This document shows, in pieces, positions 51,906-62,732 of a stretch of 64,000 nucleotides of DNA. This DNA is from Batrachochytrium dendrobatidis JAM81. Lineage: Eukaryota; Chytridiomycota; Chytridiomycetes; Rhizophydiales. The translations under genes were made by a program, and so were the position numbers. How positions within the stretch are numbered: the stretch's first letter is position 1; each line of letters begins with the position of its first letter. The notes under the pieces are model-generated. The model saw nothing but the letters and a program-made list of their open reading frames with translations. It did no database searches and was not told the origin of the DNA. The stretch is from positions 873,868-937,867 of the forward strand of contig NW_006281108.1 in assembly GCF_000203795.2 (NCBI RefSeq), read 5' to 3'.

Positions 51906-53065
51906 TCAATAACCAATCGTTATTTTATGCAGAATGAGAGCTGCTGCTAATCCTACTACTGCAAAAATAACTGCATCCAATCGTTGCATTAGTGTCGTTC
52001 GTTTGTTGGCTCGAATGGTTCGCAGCATGTGTTGTTCTTGCTCAAGCTGTCGCGTTGCTGTCATGTCCTTGAGCAACACTTCCTTTTGTAAAGTACTGCT
52101 AGCACAAGGATCTTCCTGTGTTAAGACAGTATCTGAATGTGATGGATCAACATGGGTCGATACTTTTGGCTGTGAATCTGTTTGCGTATCCGTTGTAGGT
52201 GTTGTACTTGTTTTCAGCAATGGTTCAGATACTGCACAAACAGTTGTGGGATCAGCGACCGTTGTTATAGATACAGATTTGTTATCAGTGTTATTGCCAA
52301 CACTGAGTGTGATGTCTGGATCCAACTCTAGTTTTTGAGTGGGCGCTTCGGTTTCATCTGGCAGCACATTCGACATTGCCACTCCGCAAAAACTACATTT
52401 CCATTGTCTGCTGCTGACAGCACACTTGCGTCGTTCTTCTTCTGACCAGTCTAATGCTCCAATCGCCCCCTCGCCTTTTGTAGGAAAGAATGAAATGAGC
52501 GCTACAAGTGCTGTTCTTACACCCCAAGCAGGACGCCATGATTCTGGATGATATCCAGTGATGGACAAGCATATCTTTTTCCCCACTTCAAACCTTCCAT
52601 TGGGCGTAAGAAAAGAGATGTTGGGAGGCTGTTGTAATCATAGTGTCAGTACATGAGTTGATAAGGAATCAGGATTGGCTTTGAGCAGGTGGATGGAAAG
52701 CGCAGGGATGCAATATGATTCCAAGCCAAACACACATGCATGGATATTCAAACGATGCTTACTTGCCTTGAATGGATAATCAACAGGAAATATCAGTCTG
52801 CCATGGTATCGACCTCCTAGAAATCCACCATCTGGAGGTCCTCTCAATGTAAAATGCCTAAACCAAAGTGATGAGTAAACTAGGTTATTATAAAGATACT
52901 CCAAAATACTCTTGTAAAACCATGCATATTTCTATTAGCATACCATTCCAATAGGTTGTCTTCAAGAGGCTCTGCAGTGAATTCTGGTGAAGGAGCGGCA
53001 CGCAGCTCAGCAAGCTCCTTCATAAGTCGCTTCACAGCAGGACTACGACTAGATGCAGTTGCCAT
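51906..53065 (-). CDS. UBE2J1: Tail-anchored ER ubiquitin-conjugating enzyme, UBE2J/UBC6-like
   Basis: Three exons (53065-52944, 52857-52767, 52628-51906) give about 311 residues. The UBC fold is shown by MKELAELRAAPSPEFTAEPLE, HFTLRGPPDGGFLGGRYHG and PNGRFEVGKKICLSITGYHPESW. The catalytic cysteine is the one in KKICLS; the TxNGRF replacement of HPN is typical of the UBC6/UBE2J class. PTKGEGAIGALDW follows. The tail has a Thr/Ser-rich linker and one membrane helix (VIFAVVGLAAALILHKI), so it should be anchored in the ER with the catalytic domain in the cytosol, acting in ERAD. Intron 2 needs a GC donor: FK (TTCAAG)|GCAAGT, joining to PPNISF. A GT site four bases later would break the frame. 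Confidence 0.92.
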
Positions 53066-53496
53066 GAATAAAAAGTAACGAATATCAATGGTATAGAATA
53101 CACTAAATTAAACTGTCAAGTTTGAATGCTTCAAGACAGAATCGATTCATGCAGTTGTCAGCATAAACTTTGGAAAGAACAGTTTGGCGTTTTACTCAAT
53201 TCACGTAAAACTAGAATGTTCAAAGCAGTATTCGCATGGTTTCAGTTTATCAGATTCTTAAAATCAAACATTGTAATGTTGCCATCAAAGCAACAATTGC
53301 ATTTCTAAAACGTAAAATCTGTTTGAATTAAATCGCAAGTAGTTTGAGATTGACAGTACAATAAATGAGTTTGTATTTCAAATCATTAAAACTAGACTAT
53401 AATAATACATTCGAGTATTGTTCAATATCAAAAATTCGCTTTATTCATAAAATACCAACCCAAAATACTCGATAAACACTCCAATCAACGTATTGA
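53066..53496. other. Intergenic between UBE2J start and tectonic stop
   Basis: 431 AT-rich bases. No gene, RNA or repeat recognised. Confidence 0.5.
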
Positions 53497-56123
53497 TTAT
53501 AGATTGAATGGATACCAAATATCATTTGGTAATTGAGTAAATAATCTAGGAGCAGGTGGGGAAAATAAAGCTGTACCAACGCTATCTACCTTGACAAATG
53601 ATACTGAAGAACGAATACGAAAGGTTTGAGTGGATGTACCCACCCCACTAGAGGCTGCACCATATGTAGCTGGATCGACGCAATCGGTTGGGGTAATGCA
53701 TCGCCATTGGAATTTTCCTGATGTGTAGCTGTATCGTACACCCACAATCGCACGTTGCGGATTGGTCAATACTCCCAGATGTGTATACAAGACTTGTATA
53801 TCAAATCCAGTCAGAATTGATGAGCAAGTTCCAACTGTATCCGTGATAGACTAAACAATACAACACTTTTAACTCTGGATCGCAATTTCAAAAAAATAGT
53901 CAAAACATACCTGTGTGCCTGTGAGTGCAGTGGGAACGGTGTTGATAATCGGAACCCAGTCAAAAATATTTTCAACACTAGCATTACCAAACATTCCAAC
54001 ATGACTCAATGCACCAGCAGTCAGTGTTTGCAAAGTAAACACCTGCGATCGAATGGCAGCGCAATTGGAATTGATTGCAGTGCGATTGAATTGAAGCGTA
54101 CATCCATATACAGACGTTTCGCCAAATGTGATTGGAACTCGACGAGCGTAATCTGTTATTGTTGGACATTGAGATCGACCACCTGGCACCTGTGAAGGAA
54201 CATCTGTTGGAAGAGTGATTCCAAATTGTATATCTGGAGTGTAAGATATAGCTGATGCAGTGCCAGATTGAGTCAAAAGTCCTGCAAGTATAGGCGAACC
54301 AATTCGATATCCTGGTGTTCCCGATTTGATTACATTTGATGTTCTTGCATATTGAATCTAAGTATATCACCGTGAATTAGACAGTCCATACATTTCAAGC
54401 AACACAAGTGTTTGTTGAAAAATACATACAGATGGTGCAAAGTTGGTAATGAAAGTTTGTTTGATTGCTGTTCCCGAATTGATAGTATACGATCCCAGTA
54501 CAACATCAATGAGTAAATCTGTGAAATGTGCATTTGGTAGTGTAGAATAAATAAAGGTATAAGTGACCTAGTTTACAGTAGAATTCGTGTTAGTAAATAC
54601 AAAAATGTTGCAATAAGTTTAAATTTTTATTAATTACCTGAACAACCATTTGAGAACAAATTGATCCACTGATAGTAGGCACAGTTGCAGCAGTGGGACA
54701 TGGCATACGAAGCCCAGTGATTGCATCAATACACGTTACGCTATTGATTGTAGGCGCAACAGTTGCTGCATTAGCAGATGGATCCTAAAAAATCAAGACC
54801 ACGTATTCAAAAAATCAAAATAAGCTGTATATTTAATCAAACGTCAACTGCACTTACAGTAACAAGCTGGAATCCATTTGTATAGTATGCAAGATGAAAT
54901 ATACTTCCGGCTGTGCATGCCATAGTCACGTTTGAAATTATACGCTGACAGGAACCACTTCGAGATACCATGAATTCTAAATCATGTACGAGGATCAAAT
55001 ACGTGTAAGCTAGATATTTCCAAATCAAAATAAACTGGAAATCAATATAGCGATGGATATTTACGAGCTGGAGAAGCGTCATTGCATATCGAATCAGGTG
55101 AAGATGTAGGAAGTGGCATGGCACCCTTGAGTCCAACAGCAGGGAAAAATAGCTGTACTGGATCACCAAACTATAATATTTAAAGCATTCAATTAGATTA
55201 GCAAATCCCAGCACAGTACGTGTGAGGCTCTACAAAATGAGCACTGCAGTCAAAAAGTTAAACTTGCACGATAAGATTGCACGCTCAAATAGCTCAAGTC
55301 AATGTCATAAGAGGGCAGACTTGCAGGGTAACTAGCCAAAGCAAATTGAGAACTAAACGCTGCATCTTGGGTGTACTGTCCCGTATATTTGAAAAATCTT
55401 CCTGTTGCCGCACCTACACAACATAGGATTCAAGAGTGGTTAAATCTAATCGAGAATGCAGAGATTTAATTGATTTGAGCTTACTATTTGCAAACACGAC
55501 GCAGAGTGCACCGCCAGATGATCTGTATACTGATGCACCCAGTTGACTCTGCCAATTGACTGCTGAGAGGTATTGGGAACAAAATGGTAGCGATGAATGA
55601 GATTGACTCAACGGAGGTGCAACACAACCAGTAAAATACATTTGTTGATCAGCCAAACTGCAATCTAAATCACAACAGCAGTTTGCATCGCATTTTCCAA
55701 CAGACAGGTCGCACGAACAACCTCCAATATCTAAATACACGCATTTTCATCAAAAACCGCATACATGTTGAGGAAATTCAAGCTTTAATCTGGACAAGAG
55801 TTAAACCGAGATGACATTGACTTGCCTCTATTCCAATTTGTCAAGGGCTGAGAAGTAACCACCTAAACCAAATATAAACGATTAGTATCACCACAATCTA
55901 TACATTCAGTTTCACCACGATGATAAGTTTGTTGTAACTGATTTAAACATGCATTTGTAAAGTCGATGGCAACGGGTGACTGACGAATATCTGCTGAAAG
56001 CTGTGCAGATATCAAAGTATAAACGAATGATAAAACCAGTAGTATTTGAATAAAATATTCAGCACATGTAGGGTTTCTGTCATTATGACAGTATTTTTTG
56101 AGCATAAATGATGGATTATGCAT
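53497..56123 (-). CDS. TCTN: Tectonic family protein (ciliary transition zone)
   Basis: A secreted or type I protein with a DUF1619-type cysteine signature. Likely exons are: first exon from 56123; 55862-55826; 55730-55485; 55413-55268; 55170-55065; 54976-54858; 54784-54638; 54567-54430; 54357-53911; 53850-53497. The start MHNPSFMLKKYC leads into a signal-like hydrophobic stretch (FIQILLVLSFVYTLISA). The hallmark CSCDLSVGKCDANCCCDLDC is present, and the C-terminus ends NDIWYPFNL, like the FWYPW-type ending of human tectonics. Tectonics form part of the MKS complex at the ciliary transition zone. Two introns appear to use GC donors (GAG|GCAAGT at 55825 and CGT|GCAAGT at 55267). The junction of exons 1 and 2 is not resolved: the frame runs into TAG at 55864 and no good GT donor fits phase 0. 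Confidence 0.85.
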
Positions 56124-56349
56124 AGTTGGCACGACAGAAACAGATGCGAATAGTATGCACAAATGTCGGATTGTATTGAGCGGAGTTTATCAAGCTGTAG
56201 CACGTCCACAGGAAATTCGTTTGGCTACAACAAAAATCATGTAAACTGATTATACCAGTTCAAATGGTATTTTGTATCAGTGCCAAAAACCTCCAAAGCG
56301 TCTGAAATAAATGGATTTCACTGTAAAAAGAGATATAGTACATAAACTA

Positions 56350-57972
56350 TCAAGTTGTGTCGCATTTATTTTTATGATTTGTAAAAAACAAATCAGACAT
56401 GATGAGTTCTGTGTTGATATTCACATCAATTTTACATGGAGGTGTTGCTTGTTTCGAAAGTGATATGGATGACTGAGGTAGAGATGCTCGAATCAGTGCA
56501 TTTGGTGGCAAACTTGAGGGATTCAGTCTTGAATCGTCAGGAGTCGCCATTTCTATAGTTGACGTAGTAGATGTGGGTGCTATATCTCTACTCGTCCAAT
56601 CTGGTGGAGTTTTGTCAGTAGTAGGCGTTAGTCCGCGAGTCGAGTTTTCGCTTCTCGGCTCTATTTTACGACATAAAACATATATAAAGTTTTTGATGAT
56701 GGAGCCTTGATCGTATGGATTTCCTTGATCGGTAGGTTCATTCCAAGTACCATTTCCTCTGCGAATTTGTTCGTGGGTAGTGATTCCCTGTGCAATAAGC
56801 CAGGTATGATATCCAACCATCATACAAAGAAACCAGATGGCCAAGCAGCCAAGAACAAGAACACCAAAAGATACTGGGTTATCACGAATTGTGTTGCTAG
56901 AAGTTGAGTGTACTAAAAATAGCACATGGGATGCAATGATGATCCCAATAAAAACAAGTGTAGTGCATAGAAACATATAAAAAAACCGGTAATTTCTGTA
57001 TCCAACACAAGTGCCCATCCATGGACAATGATGGTCATGTCCTTGCACACAACGATCACATGTGGCGCAATGAAATGTGCGTGGTGGTCGCCATGATAGA
57101 CAGGTGTTGCAGTATTTGACAGATATTATATGGCCATTGACCAGCACAGTCTTTACATGCGCAAGCAATGTTTCCGGTGGATACTGTGACTGAGATGGAC
57201 CAAGTTGCTGTTGAGAAATAAATGGATAAGAGTTGCTAGTAAGACCGTCAGGTACAGTAGATGAATTTCCAGTAGATAATAGGGATGGATGCATATCCAT
57301 ATTTTTTGGAACGTACTATATAGATTTATGTTAGTCTAGCATTTGTTTGAACATCGAATACAACTTTAGCCAATACGTACACCTGGATCCGTGAAGCTTG
57401 TGGCAAAAAGCAGTATGATGGACAGAGAAGCAAACAGAATAGCAAATACAGTGAGGAGAGGGAATCCGTGGTACCACAAGAATGGGAATCTGAATTTATA
57501 ACACATATGCAACAGGTGAGTTGGATAACAATGATGAAATGGATTAATTTTAGGGATGCTTTAAAGGACAAACTTACACATAGACACTGGTCAGAATACT
57601 GGGCACAGTGACTAGCACAAGGGCACACACAAACACATACTGGTCCGGTCTTGTCCAACTGCGTAGACAGACTCTGGATATGAGGTTTTTGAAGGACTCT
57701 TTTTGAACTGTATTGTCATTGACGACATCATCAATCGAGGTCTCGTTATGACAGTTTTGACTAGATGGTTGCTGCTGACAAGACAGGGTTTCATCCAGAG
57801 TTTGTTGCTGATGGTCTGAGGACTGCAGTAGAGTAGCACCTGAATGGTAGTTGGCATTGGTAGCATTTGGATGATGAATGTTTCCAAAAATCCCACTAGC
57901 CTCTCCAGCAGTATCAGTTGATTGTTTCAAGTGTTCAGTAGGTGTTTGTCGTTCAATCATATTAGCAGCCAT
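56350..57972 (-). CDS. DHHC palmitoyltransferase, Erf2/ZDHHC-like
   Basis: Three exons (57972-57578, 57489-57381, 57315-56350) give about 489 residues. Four membrane spans surround the cysteine-rich domain YCNTCLSWRPPRTFHCATC...CVQGHDHHCPWMGTCVG; the DHHC cysteine is the autoacylated catalytic residue. The DPG motif is rebuilt over intron 2 (TDPG|YVPKN), and the TTxE motif appears as ITTHEQIR. A Gln/Thr/Asn-rich N-terminal cytoplasmic region of about 100 residues and a Ser/Thr/Pro-rich tail are family-variable. The layout is like yeast Erf2, which palmitoylates Ras at the ER, and human ZDHHC9/14/18; a partner Erf4 was not seen nearby. A RasGEF-like gene lies about 3 kb away, which may be coincidence. 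Confidence 0.92.
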
Positions 57973-58178
57973 AATTTGAAGTTGATTGATAGTATTAACA
58001 GTAGTCTGACCAGCCAGTTGGGATTATCAAACTGTCAATCCTGTTCTAATTCAAATCCTGTTTTTGTATTGAATAAATGGAAACTTGAGCATTTATATAA
58101 ATGCTTGAACTGCAGCGAAGCCACTATCAACTATTGATGACATCTTCATTTTCTAGTCAATACACACATGAGTGTTGA

Positions 58179-58723
58179 TCAAGGCAATGTCATGTCCACT
58201 GGTGAGATAATCACTGTTGCTGTGGACGCTTGTCCCCCCAACAGTCGTTGAGACGTTTGTGCCGTTGCTAGATCTGATGCTATCACTACTGTTGAACTAG
58301 TACTGTTGACTGTGGTTGGATGACTGGACTCGACCATGCCAGTAGTTCCATGTGTTGCTAATCTTGCTTCGTCTAGCCCTTGTCTCAAGACATCCATCAA
58401 TGCTGCATCTGTTGGTAAAGGAGACGGCATCAGCAACTGTGACTTGATGGCTTCCATTTGTATTCTACTAATGGACTAATATTGATAATCAGCAACGATC
58501 AAGGTTTGATATTTGAATATTAAAGATGAATGCAACAGCTGATACAAAGTCATGTTCAACTCACTCCTGATTGTGCAATGGCTTGAATAAGAGAAGATGG
58601 ATTATTATGTAATATGTCATATACAGCCTGTTTTTTCTGTCTGGTTTCGTAGTCGTCCATATCACTTGATGTCATGTCAAGTTTTGAATCTTCAATTTCA
58701 CTGTTGTGTTCACTTGAAAACAT
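58179..58723 (-). CDS. Small hypothetical protein
   Basis: Two exons (58723-58565 and 58475-58179) join in phase 0 to about 151 residues. The first half is charged and helical (DDYETRQKKQAVYDILHNNPSSLIQAIAQSG). The second half is low-complexity with many Ser, Thr and Val, and has no membrane segment. No family is recognised. Support comes from the long frame, an ATG with no upstream interference, and a clean GT-AG intron in frame; expression evidence would be needed. It is divergent from the centrin-like gene (216 bp between starts). Confidence 0.5.
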
Positions 58724-58939
58724 CAAGAATGTTGTTAATAAATCATTAAAATGTCCTGTTGATGATTTATTAATAATATTAAATTATTAAAATTAGTTTC
58801 TTGAACTTGATTACAAACTCAAGTTTTTAAATACATTTTTATTGGAAACCTAAATATTTATTCATTCTAAAAAAGTAATCAATGAAAGATAAATGGTTTA
58901 TTTTACGTGAATAGAGTTGTAATCCAATTAACTTTGGTA

Positions 58940-59862
58940 ATGCCATTAAAACACTTTTCATCACAGGCTCATGCATCCACTCTTTCTCCTCCGCCAGCTA
59001 TTCGTATCATACCTACCGCACCAAATAGCTTGACATTATCACATCAGAAAAATACTCTACAACAAACAGCATCTCGACCTCATCTCATCACTACTGCTGA
59101 TTTTGAACTCAGTAATATTGAACTTGCCGAGTTCACTGACGCGTTCTCCTTGTTTGACTATCATGGATCTGGCCATATCAGTAAAAAAGAAGCTCGTATT
59201 GCCATGCGCTCGCTTGGATTTGATACAACCAAACAAGAGTTTGATTTAGTGATGGGAAATGTTGGTGTAAAGTCAGACGAAAGTAGTATTAGTTTGGCTC
59301 AATTTATCCAAGTGATGCGATATCACAAGGTAGGATGCTGAACCAATTCGTCACGCTCAAAGTTTCTAATTGAATGATGCTACAATTCAATATTTTAGGC
59401 AGAACAGCAGGCCAAACTGCAAATGGCAAGTTTGTTTCAAACCGTTTTGGCATTGGGTGGATCATCTAGATCATCATCTAGTGAAAGTCTGCAGCACACT
59501 CAGTCTACGTCCATACGGTTCAGTAACAGTCGAATGGGCATTTCAGCTATAAAAAATGAACGAGATATTCAACATATTTTGAAACAAAAGCTACATGCTT
59601 CAAACACAGACCCATCAAAAATGGAAATCAATACAGGTATTACTGGAGACCATTTGAAAAGAATTGCTGCGTTGGTCGGTGAGCCATTATCAAATGAGGA
59701 TGTTCGAGATATGATGGAAGAGGCTGACAAATCCAACTGCGGGTTAGTTACCGAGCAAGATTTTATAAAACTGATGCGTAAAACTGTAAGTTTGATTAAT
59801 GTTTATAAACCCTGACTGATACTGACAGTCTGTTTCTATTGCAATATTAGTCTCTTTGGTAA
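58940..59862 (+). CDS. Centrin-like EF-hand protein with long N-terminal extension
   Basis: Exons 58940-59329, 59399-59785 and a 12-nt last exon 59851-59862 give about 262 residues. EF-hand 1 is FSLFDYHGSGHISKKEARIAM, preceded by the centrin-like ELAEFTDAF. LGFDTTKQEFDLVM matches the centrin pattern of the linker to EF2, which has lost most calcium ligands. The last EF-hand is degenerate (EEADKSNCGLVTEQDF), and the end LMRKT|SLW resembles the KKTxLY/F end of centrins, which supports the tiny final exon. An insertion of about 50 residues rich in Ser lies between the lobes. Centrins function at basal bodies and in calcium-dependent fibres; with so few intact loops, calcium binding here may be limited to one site. 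A calmodulin-like origin is the alternative. Confidence 0.75.
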
Positions 59863-59972
59863 AATGTTGTCTATTTTTAAAGTTGATGATCAATAAAAAC
59901 CAGTCAGATACATCCACGCTGACAAAAACTCGAATACTTTCCAAAACTCTAAACAAGCTATACAAAACAGAC

Positions 59973-60564
59973 ATGTCTAATAAAGATAAGAATGCCAAAG
60001 ATGCATCCAGTGGATCTCGAGGTAGCATGTCCATCATTGGAGATGCAATTTTAGCAGAAACCATCAAGAAAGAGCTACGCCATTTTAAACTCAATGAAAA
60101 GTATACACAAAGTCCGAGTTCTGTCAAGAGTAAGTACGATCCAGTTTGTACGAGTACTAGAATAATCGACATTAATGATTATTTTTGGATAGATTTGGTG
60201 TTTACAAACAAGCCTACGGATAAGATGCTATATAGAGATATGACAGACCAGCAAGAAAAAGGTGAGCGATGAAATGCGTGTACATCATTATGCAGTCATA
60301 ATATTGATGCGATATAAATGATGACTAGAAACATACAATCGCCTACACGACGCATTCCCACTACATGATGTCAGTGATATTCCCAAAACAACTTCGAGTA
60401 TTTATGGATGGGATACTCGACCCTTGGTACGCATTACAGACAGACGATTCCATCATCCAAAAACAGTGACTGAGATTACAAAAATGTACGAGACTTGTGT
60501 TGTTGCAGGAGGAAAATCAAAACCATTTGGAAAGACGGGAGCAACAAACGGAGTGAATGCATAA
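59973..60564 (+). CDS. CFAP144: CFAP144/FAM183-like ciliary protein
   Basis: Three exons (59973-60129, 60193-60261, 60329-60564) give about 153 residues. ETIKKELRHFKLNEKY resembles the RETVRKEQRHQKL start of FAM183. The second half has SIYGWDTRPLV and RRFHHPKTVTEITKMYE, matching the GWD..PLV and H..V..DIT..Y pattern of that family. CFAP144 is a microtubule-inner/axonemal protein in vertebrates (family knowledge). The gene begins 110 bases after the centrin-like stop on the same strand and is followed 101 bases later by the RasGEF-like gene. Assignment rests on short motifs, so it is moderate. Confidence 0.6.
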
Positions 60565-60665
60565 ACTGAATAAACTAGTTTTGGTGAATGGTTTAGATTG
60601 TATGAAATAGCACGATCTGAGTGAAGTGGAATAGATGAGAATCTTTACATTGTATTTAAATAGGA

Positions 60666-62594
60666 ATGAATGATAATCAAGTCAAGCAAGATGAGCATCA
60701 GAAACTATTGATGATGCAAGCAGATGAGGCTCGAAAGACTGGCAATATTCATGTAACTAACAGTATTATAAATGTCCAAGAGAATACAGAACATGCGCTA
60801 ACTAGGAATACATAGATATCCTTTCGACATCATATTCAACTAGCTGGTCAAGTCTTGGCTCGATTGGAAGAAAGAACGGATCGTTTATATGAAACTGGAA
60901 CCAGTCAACAGCAGACATTAACATTGATGAATAATCTGGATTCACAAATAGCAGAAATCTACAAAGACTTGCAACTGGCTGTTAGCACTCCAGAATCAAC
61001 AGCATCAAAAGACTGCAGGTCTGGATTTACAACTGACATGTTGGTTCCTATGTTGCCATTATCTCCACTTACAAAACGATTGGCATTGTCTGCACAACTG
61101 TACCATCATGCAGACTCTCAATACAAACAGTCTGTCGCTCCATCTTCTGCAACTATTCTACCTCCAGCACCATTGGCGTCTGTTCGTCGCATGCTCGAGG
61201 ATGTCAATATTGGACGTGATAAACTCCAGCAATTGCAGTCACTGATGGATTCTGTAGCTACTGTTCCAATCACTGCCTTCTCTCCTGCTACTCTCTCTCT
61301 TCATATGGCATTTATAAGTGTTGAATTGTTTTCGAAAATTCCAATCTTTCTAGAATTACAGTCTGTTGCTGGTCCTGAATCTGTCAAGGAGTTTACGCGA
61401 CGATCCATGGATTGGCATCAGTACATCTGCCATTTGGCTATATCTGCCATTGTCCTGTCTACTCCAGAATCTATTTTTGGAAATCAGACAAGATCAAATT
61501 CTGGTCATACTTTGCCTCCCACTGCCGATCATGCTCGTGCAGCTGCCATTGAAACTATTGTTACCACCATGTGTTATTCCACCTATGTTTACCGGGATTT
61601 AGAAACTGCTACGGCTTTATTAGAAGCTTTGCAATCTAAACCTATTCTTTGTTTAAAATCATCTTGGGCATTGTTAAAAAAACAGGTGATGGATCAGTAC
61701 ATGCACATGTCTGATCTGCTGCACCATGATGGGCTCATGGAACTCACTACAGAGATTGTCATATCACATCAGCAGCGTAGTGGTATACATGCTATTGATG
61801 GAAATAGTTCTGCAAACAATGTGTCTGTGATTGTCGTGCCATGCATGCATTATCTTGTTGAAAATTTGATTGAAATACGAAATGAGTTTGGCACAGATTC
61901 GTCAGCTATGCCCAAATTGTCACACATTGGATCACAGAGACTTGAAAACATGATCAATTTAGCAAATGCATGTCAATCCAATTCGTTGTATTTGAATCTT
62001 CAACAACCAAGTCTTTTAGTAAAAGACACGCTTACAGCTACTGGCGTGACTGGATCTGCAAGTAGTGCAGTTTATAAAATGGATCTTTCTATGCCATCCG
62101 CACCTGTATTTCTTTCTGGTATTTGCGCATCCAATGAAACACTTTTGCATTGGTTGCTGACAAGGGTATATCATGATATGTCAGCATTGGATGCACAGAG
62201 TCGACGATGCTGTTCGGATCCTACCGACTTTGATCATCGTGGTGGCGGCCAATCACCTACATTATGGACTCAAATTGCCTATGCTCATCAACAACTAGCT
62301 AAAATGAAACAGCAGCATTGTATTGCAGAAAACGAGCAGCGCAATGCACGACTACAATCTCAGAATCAAAAAAAAAATGATTCAGCTTCATCTATAAATG
62401 CTGATTGGACCAAACCAAATCATGAATTAAATGTCGATGCTAAAGAAAATCAAGTGGTTGATGAAGTAGATCATGCGGCACGAATCGCTTCGATGTTGGA
62501 CAATCTTCCACACTCCATGACAACTACAGAGCAGACCAGCAATGCATTTGATTCGTCGCTTCTAGATCGGTTCTCCAAACTTGGTAAAAAATAG
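60666..62594 (+). CDS. Divergent RasGEF-like catalytic domain protein
   Basis: Two exons (60666-60752 and 60816-62594) give about 621 residues. The N-terminus is helical and charged (ARLEERTDRLYETGTSQQQ). The middle carries a pattern like the CDC25/RasGEF catalytic domain. It shows SLHMAFISVELFSKIPIFLELQ, RSMDWHQYICHLAISAIVLS, ARAAAIETIVTTMCYSTYVYRDLETATALLEALQSKPI and LKSSWALLKKQVMDQY. Then come VPCMHYLVENLIEIRNEFG and QRLENMINLANAC. The helical-hairpin signature residues are not perfectly kept, so activity on a Ras-like GTPase is unproven. The C-terminal third is low-complexity and acidic. The first exon is short; further upstream exons cannot be excluded. I cannot name an orthologue. Confidence 0.65.
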
Positions 62595-62732
62595 CTATAA
62601 AATACTTTGGATTCATGCCATTCCATCACATTTCAAACTGGGTTTATATGTTGCAGCTTACTTGAAAAACCTACACGTACATTGTGGTTGGATGATCGAT
62701 GTTTTGTAACATCAAAGACGAATGAAACCAAT

